Source: Nitrosopumilales archaeon CG_4_9_14_0_2_um_filter_34_16
GTDB taxonomy: Archaea > Thermoproteota > Nitrososphaeria > Nitrososphaerales > Nitrosopumilaceae
NCBI GenBank assembly: GCA_002788515.1
Contig: PFRJ01000049.1
Location: 1 to 43,228, forward strand
DNA length: 43,228 bases
Direction: 5' to 3'
Shown here: in pieces, positions 1-7,259 of the stretch
Position numbering within the stretch: position 1 is the stretch's first letter
How the letters are laid out: each line of letters opens with the position of its first letter
Made by a program: the position numbers and the translations under genes
Notes under the pieces: model-generated
What the model saw: the letters and a program-made list of their open reading frames with translations, nothing else
The model's database searches: none
Told to the model about the DNA's origin: nothing

Positions 1-843
1 TGCCACAGGATCCAAGTCCAACGTAGTTTGAGTGACACCATCAATTGTTTCACCAATGTACATCTCATTACCGCCAGCAAACTGTGTTTGTTGGTAAGTC
101 CACTTGTTTCCTTCAAGATCAGTCCATTCAGCAGTGATGCTGCCAGTATTAGTTATTGGATCTAAATTAACTTGGACATTTCCAGTAATTTTTTTGTGTC
201 CACTCCCATCATAACTAAATGCGTCGTGACCACCTTTTGGAGTTATTCCATCAATAATGTAAGCAGTGTTACCCACAGATTTTATTTTTGTTAAAGGTAA
301 TTCTCCACCTGTAATTGAAGTATCACTAGAAGATATTGCAGAAAATTCCAAATCTACGGAATTAGTAGAATCACTAGATGTATTTTCAGAAGATGTGACT
401 TGAGCAGATGTTGCACCACCCACAATGATAGTTCCTCGCATATCAGGATGAACTGCACAATAATAGTAAAATACACCATCATCATTTAACACAATAGGAT
501 CTGCCACACCATCGATTCCAACAATTCCAGTGTCAAAGATGCCATTTATCATAGAACTTGCATCGGCAGGTGAAGCGTCAGGACTAGCATCAGTACTAGT
601 GGCAGTATGTATTTCAGGTCCAGCATTTTTGAATACTATAGAAGCACCTGCTGGAATTTCAGCAATTTCTGGAGAATAAGATCCTGGTTGAGAATAAGGC
701 AAAATTGTAATTTCACACACTACACTTCCAGTAGCATCAGAACAGTATTCAGGTAATGCAGCATGAACAGTATTACTTGGAATAAATAATGTCAGAAACA
801 TTAATGACATAACAGTTACAGTAATAGAGATAATTTTTTTCAT
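1..843 (-). CDS. Secreted blue-copper (cupredoxin) protein, 3' end outside window
   Basis: The frame is open from the ATG at 843 to base 1, giving 281 codons with no stop, so the C-terminus lies outside the window. Residues 1-28 form a signal peptide (MKKII..., hydrophobic core, VHA cleavage-like site). A plastocyanin-like domain follows with the type-1 copper ligands visible: His79 (EIHTA), then Cys129, His132 and Met135 in YYYCAVHPDMRG. After a Thr/Ser-rich linker (about 143-170) a second segment contains GGHDAFSYDGSGHK and a beta-rich region of unknown fold. Proteins of this kind are numerous in ammonia-oxidising archaea and are thought to carry electrons outside the membrane in place of cytochromes c. 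The start is supported by a TATA box about 26 bases upstream (leaderless mRNA). The copper role is inferred from the ligands; the partner is unknown. Confidence 0.85.
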   Translation of the reverse strand, partial: MKKIISITVTVMSLMFLTLFIPSNTVHAALPEYCSDATGSVVCEITILPYSQPGSYSPEIAEIPAGASIVFKNAGPEIHTATSTDASPDASPADASSMINGIFDTGIVGIDGVADPIVLNDDGVFYYYCAVHPDMRGTIIVGGATSAQVTSSENTSSDSTNSVDLEFSAISSSDTSITGGELPLTKIKSVGNTAYIIDGITPKGGHDAFSYDGSGHKKITGNVQVNLDPITNTGSITAEWTDLEGNKWTYQQTQFAGGNEMYIGETIDGVTQTTLDLDPVA

Positions 844-866
844 TATGGTACAAATTTCGAAGAAGA

Positions 867-890
867 ATATTTAAGAAGATTCCCAAATCA
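867..890 (-). promoter_or_regulatory. Promoter: TTTGGGAAT element plus TATA box
   Basis: Reading the minus strand, TGATTTGGGAAT (890-879) is followed by the TATA-like TTAAATAT (874-867). The first G of GGG is 10 bases before the TATA hexamer. The TATA centre is about 26 bases before the ATG at 843, which predicts a leaderless transcript for the cupredoxin gene. Confidence 0.6.
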
Positions 891-956
891 GTTCCAAATG
901 GTTTGATACATTTGGGGAAAGTCTTTTAGCATTTCATCCAACCATACACATGGGAC

Positions 957-2282
957 ATGATTAATGAAATTCAAGTCGAAAGTCAAATAGAAAATGTCGT
1001 AATGCCTGATAATCTAAAAATCGGATTGATGGTTGCAGAACAACGAAAAAAATGTGCTTCTGGTGGTTGTTTTGAAGAATTCTATGGACTTGGATTTGGT
1101 CAATCTCCTTTTCATGTCCTGCCTGTTTTAGCAAAAGCATTATCAGAAACTACAGAAAAAGGACATTATTCAGATGCAGAAGGAATTTTAGAACTAAGAA
1201 AAGCAATTTCTGATTTTAACAAAAGACATTTTGGATTAGAGGTTGACCCAAAAAGAATTGTTGTGGGTCCAGGAACTAAAGACATCATCAATACACTATT
1301 TGGAATCATTAAAGGTGATGTGATACTGCCATCACCATCTTGGATTGGATATAGACCACAAATTTATTTGTTAAACAAGCATTTTCATACATTTTTTCTA
1401 AAACCAGAACATGATTACAAAATTAACCCTGAAGAGTTTGAAGAATTTGTATCAAAATTACATGAAGGTCAACATACTCTAGTTCTGAACAATCCTCACA
1501 ATCCCACAGGAGCACTATATACCAAAGAAGAACTAGAAAATCTTGCAGATGTTTGCAGAAAACACAATGTTTTGGTTTTAGCCGATGAGATTTATGCCCT
1601 TGATACGTATGATTTTTCTAAATTTACTAGCATGGGGCAAATATACCCTGAAGGAACATTTGTGACAAATGGATTATCAAAGGATCGTTCTGCGGGAGGA
1701 TACAGACTGGGTTCGTGTATCCTGCCTACGGCATCTTCAGAAAAATTAGCTTCAGATTACAAAAAAGTGGCAGCCACAGTATACACCAATGTCTCCACAC
1801 CCATCCAATATGCTGCAATCAAAGCCTATGAACCTAATTCTGAAATTGATGATTACATCAACATGACTCGAGAGATTCATAGAATCATGGGAACGTATCT
1901 TTCAGAAGAGTGGGGTAAAGTTGAAGGTATAACTACAACAAAACCAAAAGGTGCGTTTTACTTTTTTGCAGATTTTAATCAACTTTCAGATGATCTTAAA
2001 AGAAAAAATGTAATGACGTCTAATCAACTTGGAGAATCACTACTGTCGTGTCCATTTCACATTGCTGTAGTTACAGGTGATGCATGTATGCTAGAACCTG
2101 ATAATTATGGTGCACGAATTGCGTTTGTAGATTATGATGGGAAGAAAACATTTGAGGATTACAAAAATACAAAGCCACAAAATTCTTCAGAAGAGTTGGA
2201 ATTTGTTTTACGAAATGCTCCATTGATGGTTCGCTCAGTTGATTCATTAAAAAAATGGGTCAGGTACATTAAAAGTAATTAG
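957..2282 (+). CDS. Class I/II PLP-dependent aminotransferase
   Basis: This 441-residue protein is a fold-type I aminotransferase of the aspartate-aminotransferase superfamily, which transfers amino groups between amino acids and 2-oxoacids using pyridoxal phosphate. Visible hallmarks are NNPHNPTG (178-185), the cofactor-ring Asp210 and Tyr213 in LADEIY, the Schiff-base Lys242 in GLSKDRSAGGYRLG with phosphate-binding Arg250, and a late Arg in YGARIAF that would bind the substrate carboxylate. It is slightly longer than the usual 380-410 residues, with an extra N-terminal stretch of about 30 residues. The substrate cannot be told from the sequence. It lies 4 bases upstream of the NDH-2 fusion gene and is probably co-transcribed with it. 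A weak GGGGAAA/TTTTAGC promoter lies at 914-930. Confidence 0.9.
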   Translation: MINEIQVESQIENVVMPDNLKIGLMVAEQRKKCASGGCFEEFYGLGFGQSPFHVLPVLAKALSETTEKGHYSDAEGILELRKAISDFNKRHFGLEVDPKRIVVGPGTKDIINTLFGIIKGDVILPSPSWIGYRPQIYLLNKHFHTFFLKPEHDYKINPEEFEEFVSKLHEGQHTLVLNNPHNPTGALYTKEELENLADVCRKHNVLVLADEIYALDTYDFSKFTSMGQIYPEGTFVTNGLSKDRSAGGYRLGSCILPTASSEKLASDYKKVAATVYTNVSTPIQYAAIKAYEPNSEIDDYINMTREIHRIMGTYLSEEWGKVEGITTTKPKGAFYFFADFNQLSDDLKRKNVMTSNQLGESLLSCPFHIAVVTGDACMLEPDNYGARIAFVDYDGKKTFEDYKNTKPQNSSEELEFVLRNAPLMVRSVDSLKKWVRYIKSN

Positions 2283-2286
2283 AAGA

Positions 2287-4194
2287 ATGGATACTCATCT
2301 AGATCCAATTGTAAATTTTTCGTTAAGAAAAGAAGTGTTCTTTGTAGCAGTTGGATCAGTTATTGGTGCGGTTACAATGCATCTGCCAATAATGTTCTCG
2401 GATTTGTTTGGTAATTCAACATATCAGATATGGTTGTTGACTGCAGCAAGGATTGTAAATTCATCACAACCTGAAATTGGTTTAGCTTTACACTTTTTTG
2501 TTGCGACAATGATAGGAATTGTCACTGGAATATTTTTACACAGAATTCTACGATTTAATATTTCTCGAATTCCAAAGGGATTAGCATATGGGGTTATTTC
2601 GGGTATGGTAGTTTTTGTCGTGTTTGCTATCCCCGTATCTCAGATATTTTTAGGCCCAAATACAATTGAGATATTATCTGAAATACATCCAGAGATGAAT
2701 TATCTACAAATCACTCAAGAAGTTGAACAGAATTTTCTAAATCAAATGTTAAACTCCCTAATCATGCATATAATCTGGGGTGTGACTCTGGGCACAATTA
2801 GTTCATTATTAACAAGAAAAATTGGTGCAAACTACCTGTGTCATGTTTGTAACATTGAATTTTCAAATATCAAAACCTATGAACACCACAAAGAAAATGT
2901 TCATGAAAATCCATCACCTGAAATGAAAAAGATTTTGATTTTGGGAGGAGGGTATGCAGGAGTTGGAGTTTTGAATAAGATTCAAAAATCATTTGAAAAC
3001 AATGTTAATGTAAGTATAGAACTTGTCAGTGAATCAAATTTTTTCCTGCATACGCCAATGTTGCCAGAAATGGCTACAGGAACTATAGAACCAAGACATA
3101 TCGCAACACCGATAAGAAGATTCTGTAAGAGGGCACAATTTCATCAAGCCAAAGTTGTAGATATCGCACTTGATTCAAAACAAATTACCATACAAAGAAT
3201 GACTGACAAATCTCAAAAAATTCTTTCTTATGATTATTTAGTTTTAGCAATGGGTGGAAAAACAAACTTTTTTGGAAATGTTAACATTGAAAAAAACTCA
3301 TTGACAATAAAGAGTTTAGATGATGCAATAAAAATTCGAAACCATTTGATCAGTATGTTAGAAGATGCAGATCAAGAAACAAATTTAGATTTGCAGAAAA
3401 AAATAATGACGTTTGTTGTTGTAGGAGGTGGCTTTTCAGGAGTAGAGACAGTTGGAGAGATAAATGATTTTGTTAGAGAATCAGCTAAAAAATTTTATCG
3501 AAATATTCATGAAGACAATATCAAAATAATTCTAGTATCTGCGGGAGATGGAATTTTACCAGAAATAGGAAATTTGGGGAAATATTCTAGTGAGGCATTG
3601 CAAAAAGCTGGAGTTACAATATACACAAACACCAGACTTGAAGACATTGTAAATGATACTGCAATGCTAAGTGATAAAAAAGAAATTTCAACAGGTACTG
3701 TGATATGGGCAGGTGGAAATATGGTTGAAGATGTTATTAAAAAAATAGATACTAAACACCATCAATCAGGCAGATTAATTGTAAATAGTCAACTCAAACT
3801 AGAAGATCATCCAGAAGTTTTTGCGTTGGGAGATTGTGTATTTTCAATAGACTCTCGTAGTGGAAAACCATATCCTCCAACTGCGCAACATGCAATTAGA
3901 CAAGCAAAAACGGTTGCTGAAAATCTGGAAAATAAGATCAACGGGGGGGGATTTCAAAAGGAATTCATATATGACACAAAAGGTTCCATGGCAAAAATTG
4001 GCAAAAAAGATGGGGTGGCATTACTATTAGGACATGAATTTAGAGGGTTTATTGCATGGTTAATCTGGAAGCAATATTATCTTGCAACGCTTCCAACTAA
4101 TGAAAAAAAGATTCGTGTAGGTCTTGATTGGTTCGTTGATTTGTTTTTTCCAAGAGATATTACAAGGTTATCAAACGTATTTGATAAAAAATGA
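2287..4194 (+). CDS. Fusion of four-helix membrane module, C2H2 finger and NDH-2 (NADH dehydrogenase-like) flavoprotein
   Basis: The 635-residue protein has three parts. Residues about 14-175 hold four predicted membrane helices. Residues 185-206 form a C2H2-like zinc finger (C185-x2-C188, H200/H201, H206). Residues about 214-635 are a type-II NADH dehydrogenase: an FAD-binding GGGYAGVG at 220-227, an NAD(P)H-binding GGGFSG at 380-385, and the late FAD motif ALGDC. Ordinary NDH-2 enzymes (about 400-450 residues) oxidise NADH and reduce quinone at the membrane without pumping. The membrane module is clearly related to the free-standing protein at 6624-7181 (shared LALHF/VLHF, SRIPKG/SRFKKG, MHIIWG/SHIIYG positions). 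The gene is probably in an operon with the aminotransferase before it and overlaps the regulator after it by 4 bases (ATGA). The flavoprotein assignment is firm; the physiological electron donor and the role of the finger are unknown. Confidence 0.85.
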   Translation: MDTHLDPIVNFSLRKEVFFVAVGSVIGAVTMHLPIMFSDLFGNSTYQIWLLTAARIVNSSQPEIGLALHFFVATMIGIVTGIFLHRILRFNISRIPKGLAYGVISGMVVFVVFAIPVSQIFLGPNTIEILSEIHPEMNYLQITQEVEQNFLNQMLNSLIMHIIWGVTLGTISSLLTRKIGANYLCHVCNIEFSNIKTYEHHKENVHENPSPEMKKILILGGGYAGVGVLNKIQKSFENNVNVSIELVSESNFFLHTPMLPEMATGTIEPRHIATPIRRFCKRAQFHQAKVVDIALDSKQITIQRMTDKSQKILSYDYLVLAMGGKTNFFGNVNIEKNSLTIKSLDDAIKIRNHLISMLEDADQETNLDLQKKIMTFVVVGGGFSGVETVGEINDFVRESAKKFYRNIHEDNIKIILVSAGDGILPEIGNLGKYSSEALQKAGVTIYTNTRLEDIVNDTAMLSDKKEISTGTVIWAGGNMVEDVIKKIDTKHHQSGRLIVNSQLKLEDHPEVFALGDCVFSIDSRSGKPYPPTAQHAIRQAKTVAENLENKINGGGFQKEFIYDTKGSMAKIGKKDGVALLLGHEFRGFIAWLIWKQYYLATLPTNEKKIRVGLDWFVDLFFPRDITRLSNVFDKK

Positions 4195-4631
4195 ACGTCG
4201 ATCAAAAATTAGTTTATAACCAAAATAAAAAATATTATTTTATGCCATTTGAGTCCTTGTGTAGAAATAAAATTTTCAAAGACGTTCCAAATTATGAAGA
4301 TATTAAAGTAGACAAACAAATGAAAGAATTGTTTTCCTCAGTTTTTACTGGAATGGGTGGCAGGTACACCAGATTAAGAATACTTTGTGCAATTACAAGT
4401 GATCCTATGAACGCCATGGAACTTTCAAAAAGGTTGGGTTTAGATTACAAAACAATAACACATAGCATTGAAGTGTTGGAAAAAAACAATCTAATAATCC
4501 GAAAGGGTGAAGGGTATGGCGATTTATTTTTTCCTTCTGAACTAATATCTTCAAACTTACCTACGTTATATCATGTAATTAGAAAAGTAGAAGCAAAATT
4601 AGACAAATCTGAAAAAAAATACATTGAATGA
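4191..4631 (+). CDS. Winged-helix (ArsR-like) transcriptional regulator
   Basis: A 146-residue protein whose ATG overlaps the stop of the NDH-2 fusion (ATGA), so the two are translationally coupled. Residues about 60-120 read as a winged helix-turn-helix: an N-terminal helix TRLRILCAIT, a recognition region MELSKRLGLDYKTITHS, a following helix (IEVLEKNNLI) and a wing (IRKGEGYGDLFFPS). This layout is typical of ArsR-like archaeal regulators. No metal-binding Cys cluster is evident, so it is not a classical metal sensor. Because it closes the aminotransferase/NDH-2 operon it may regulate that operon, but this is inference. Confidence 0.8.
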   Translation: MNVDQKLVYNQNKKYYFMPFESLCRNKIFKDVPNYEDIKVDKQMKELFSSVFTGMGGRYTRLRILCAITSDPMNAMELSKRLGLDYKTITHSIEVLEKNNLIIRKGEGYGDLFFPSELISSNLPTLYHVIRKVEAKLDKSEKKYIE

Positions 4632-4669
4632 ATGATATGCTCAAGATGTAAAGAAGTTAAATCTAGGAT

Positions 4670-5032
4670 TTATTCTTCAATGTTTGCTTCATGTACATTC
4701 TGGATTGTGTGACCCACATTTGCACTTTTGGGTATTAAGAAAATCAATGTATGATCTGAATTTAACGATCGCACCAACATAACATGTTCTTGAAAAATGT
4801 TAAGTGTGGTAGCTAACCCTCCTAACTCTTTATCAAAATTCACAATTTTAAATCTAACGGATACTTTTTTTGCAATTTGTTGTAATAATGATGGAGTGTG
4901 TTTTGTACAGCATTCTTCTAAAATTCTATTTTCTAAAAGTTCTCCTTCATTGTATGACCAAGAAAAAAATATGAAAAAAATCCAACCCCCATATCATCTT
5001 AACAGAGTTGTGAATAATATGGAATTAGGCAT
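4670..5032 (-). pseudogene. Broken small gene, interrupted near its 5' end
   Basis: On the minus strand a frame with protein-like composition ends at TAA 4672-4670 and runs back without a stop to TGA 4996-4994, about 107 sense codons (for example ILEECC, FDKELGG, IFLIPKSANVG). No ATG occurs in its first 70 codons. In the same frame, upstream of the TGA, an ATG at 5032-5030 starts a 12-residue lead-in. The 5' part also carries G5 and T7 runs where a shift could link it to the ATG at 4997. I read this as one gene broken by a nonsense or frameshift change. The C-terminal half loosely resembles the end of Roadblock/LC7 domains, but this is a guess. The opposite-strand frame over the same bases looks like an antisense shadow. 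Confidence 0.45.
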
Positions 5033-5267
5033 TAGATTAAATTCTCAATGTGATTACATAATTGCCAAATTTAAGAAAAAATACAATATTTTAGATATTA
5101 TTTGATACGATTAGGAAATTTTTAATATATAGTTACATCGAGTCGTCACTATATCCCAATACAAAAACTATGCATGTGTATTTGATGAATTTCTAAATGA
5201 TCGTAAAGTCTTTCTTTGATTTCAAAGATTTATTCACAACAATAATACTATTGATTTTTATCACATA

Positions 5268-5450
5268 CTAATCTTTTGATGCTTTTCCTTGATTCTTTCT
5301 CAATACCATTAGTTGTAATGCCTCTTTTGAGTAATCTATTCCGTGTTTATCAATCATATGTGTTTTAAATTCATTAATTACCTGCTCTTCATGCCCTTTA
5401 ATTTTAAATTCACAGACAAATCCATAATCCAAACATTTCAACATGACCAT
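5268..5450 (-). CDS. DUF1059 family small protein
   Basis: A 60-residue protein matching the DUF1059 pattern: an initial CLDYGFVCEFKIKG segment (Cys-x-x-x-Gly-x-x-Cys), then a helix ending HMIDKHGID. This family is small, widespread in archaea and bacteria, and of unknown function; the two Cys are usual. The ATG at 5450 is supported by a TATA box centred about 24 bases upstream, predicting a leaderless mRNA. The gene stands alone; its promoter carries the TTTGGGAATTT element seen elsewhere in the window. Confidence 0.8.
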   Translation of the reverse strand: MVMLKCLDYGFVCEFKIKGHEEQVINEFKTHMIDKHGIDYSKEALQLMVLRKNQGKASKD

Positions 5451-5470
5451 ATGTATAGTATGTATATTTT

Positions 5471-5493
5471 TTATTTAATCAAATTCCCAAATC
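5471..5493 (-). promoter_or_regulatory. Promoter: TTTGGGAATTT element plus TATA box
   Basis: Minus strand GATTTGGGAATTTG is followed by TTAAATAA (5478-5471), with GGG starting 10 bases before the TATA hexamer. The ATG at 5450 is about 24 bases past the TATA centre. Confidence 0.6.
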
Positions 5494-5617
5494 TTATTTG
5501 ACTAATCATTCCTACAGAAAATGATGACAACTTACTTGTTTCTAGAATAGAAATTCCTTTTTATCCGCCAAAATCTCTACGGATCTAAAAAACCATTAGA
5601 AAAATTAAGAAATTGCC

Positions 5618-6271
5618 CTAATCTTTGAATGAACCTATAGATGTCCTAGTATTGATAGAATCATTTGGAATGGATGGAAATTTATTCCCAATTTGGGTTT
5701 CTGCAACTGCTGCGGCCTCTTGTAAAATAGACTCAGTCTCTTGAGAAGACATCCCATAATCCATAAAATTGTAATTCTCACTAATAGAACCTGGAACCAC
5801 ATCTCCAAGCATGTTGCCCATAGACTCTAATTCCAAACTTGCTTGAGGCATTATCTTGTTCATTACCGGAACTACTGCCTTCATTGTGGATACAGCAGGC
5901 TTTATGGAAACTATGACATCGCCTATTGTATTTATGGTGGATAGTCTAAGTTGTGTTCTCTCTACTGATAATTTCATATTTCCTATCATTGATCTAGTCT
6001 TTCTTATTTGAACAAGTTCGTTTGCAAAAACTTTTGCTGCATGAATATTGCCATTTTGTTTGGCTTGCACAATCTTGTTAAAGATTTTTTGTTCTTTTTG
6101 AGATAACTGATTTGAGGTATTATCTAATTTTGATATTGGCCTGTTTAAGACTCTAATAGTATTTTCCACTTGAGGTTTTAAAGGCGGGGCTTTTTTTATC
6201 AAACCTTGAATATTCTCGGAAATTCCTGGAGTGGGTTTTCTTTGCCAGTCTTTTTCAAAATTTGACATCAA
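5618..6271 (-). CDS. cdvB: CdvB-like ESCRT-III (Snf7) family protein
   Basis: The 217-residue protein matches the thaumarchaeal CdvB pattern: a short N-terminus with W and a TPG motif (DWQRKPTPGISENIQ), a PLKP segment, then long amphipathic helices with the typical KEQKIFNKIVQA, AAKVFANELVQIRK and TQLRLSTI stretches. An acidic Met/Ala-rich C-terminal part holds LQEAAAVAETQI. CdvB proteins polymerise into filaments that constrict the membrane during archaeal cell division with CdvA and the ATPase CdvC. Thaumarchaea usually carry several CdvB paralogues scattered in the genome. No cdvA or cdvC is adjacent here, so this is likely a paralogue. It stands alone; the Cdc48 ATPase at 19.4 kb is not CdvC. 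The family call is confident, the division role is inferred. Confidence 0.85.
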   Translation of the reverse strand: MMSNFEKDWQRKPTPGISENIQGLIKKAPPLKPQVENTIRVLNRPISKLDNTSNQLSQKEQKIFNKIVQAKQNGNIHAAKVFANELVQIRKTRSMIGNMKLSVERTQLRLSTINTIGDVIVSIKPAVSTMKAVVPVMNKIMPQASLELESMGNMLGDVVPGSISENYNFMDYGMSSQETESILQEAAAVAETQIGNKFPSIPNDSINTRTSIGSFKD

Positions 6272-6623
6272 ACATAATGTTAAAAGTTCAACTTATTACA
6301 AAGAGCCAAATAAAATCAACAAATATGATCATATTAACGATCATCACATATAATCAAAATCATAGTAAATCTAAAATTAAATTTGAATTAATTTTTTTGT
6401 ATGAATCAAGCACTCATGCGTAAAAAGTTGATTGTGACAACTGATTTAGGCATGGACCTTGATACATACATTTTTTTAATTAAAATTAATGCTATCTAAA
6501 TTAACTTACAAACTTTATGTTAATTTTTCTTATAATCATCTTTTGTAATAAATTAATTTTTAGAGTAAAACATTAGAATGAATTTGGGAATGATCTTAAA
6601 TACACATACAAAATGGATTACGT
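6272..6623. other. Intergenic region with a divergent promoter
   Basis: About 350 very AT-rich bases between cdvB-like (minus) and the membrane-protein gene (plus). The 3' end holds the promoter of the latter. A 32-codon plus-strand frame (6401-6499) exists but has no convincing start signal and is not called. No RNA gene or repeat was seen. Confidence 0.5.
6581..6603 (+). promoter_or_regulatory. Promoter: TTTGGGAAT element plus TATA box
   Basis: AATTTGGGAATG (6581-6592) precedes TTAAATAC (6596-6603). GGG starts 10 bases before the TATA hexamer. The ATG at 6624 lies about 24 bases past the TATA centre, so the message is probably leaderless. Confidence 0.6.
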
Positions 6624-7181
6624 ATGCAAAAAAACTATTCTTCTAAAAGAGGGATTGGTGCAGGGGCAATTGCAGGAATAGTTGCAGGAATTGTAATGCT
6701 CATTCCTATGACAGTTATGATGTCCATGATAAATTTACCTGGAGATTTGTTTCCAGTTTTAGTAGGTATGGCTATGGGCCAAAGTCAAGAAAGTGCAGCA
6801 ATGATGGGAATTGTGCTTCATTTTGTTCCTAGTATAATAATTGGAGTTATTTTTGGTGCAGTAATTAGTACATCAAAACTATCGATTAGCAGATTCAAGA
6901 AAGGAATTCCTCTAGGCATAATTGCAGGAATCATCTCATTTGTAGTAATATTTCTACCAATGATGATGAATGTATTACCGCCAACGATGCTTCAATTAAT
7001 GCAAATGATGAATCCAGAAGCTCCACAAGATATGATTATGCAGCAATTACAAAGCATACAACCAATGCTTTTAGCAGGATCGCTAGCATCCCATATCATT
7101 TATGGCATAATTCTAGGTAGTATAACTTCAGCAATTGTTAAAAAAGCGCAAAAACTCACAGAAAAAACAACTTTGGAATAG
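6624..7181 (+). CDS. Four-helix membrane protein, free-standing version of the NDH-2 fusion's N-terminal module
   Basis: The 185-residue protein has predicted membrane helices at about 13-33, 60-82, 93-116 and 147-172, with a Met-rich outer loop between helices 3 and 4 (MMNPEAPQDMIMQQ). It lines up with residues 14-178 of the NDH-2 fusion at 2287-4194: both have a histidine in helix 2 (VLHF/ALHF), an SR-x-x-KG turn before helix 3, and a His in helix 4 (SHIIYGI/MHIIWGV). No known family is recognised. The repeated His residues inside helices could bind a metal or heme, but this is speculation. The ATG is fixed by a promoter 24 bases upstream. Confidence 0.75.
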   Translation: MQKNYSSKRGIGAGAIAGIVAGIVMLIPMTVMMSMINLPGDLFPVLVGMAMGQSQESAAMMGIVLHFVPSIIIGVIFGAVISTSKLSISRFKKGIPLGIIAGIISFVVIFLPMMMNVLPPTMLQLMQMMNPEAPQDMIMQQLQSIQPMLLAGSLASHIIYGIILGSITSAIVKKAQKLTEKTTLE

Positions 7182-7259
7182 ATGTAAAATTTTGACTAGT
7201 AAAATATATGATAGATCCTATTTGGAATCTGTATATTTAATTACATATATTGAATACGC

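Noticed and set aside
4797..5105. Plus-strand frame of 102 codons
   Set aside because: It lies antisense to a minus-strand frame with much more natural composition and has no promoter or family signal.
5213..5232. Short palindrome TCTTTGATTTCAAAGA
   Set aside because: Seven-bp AT-rich stems are common here, and it is not linked to a gene end or promoter.
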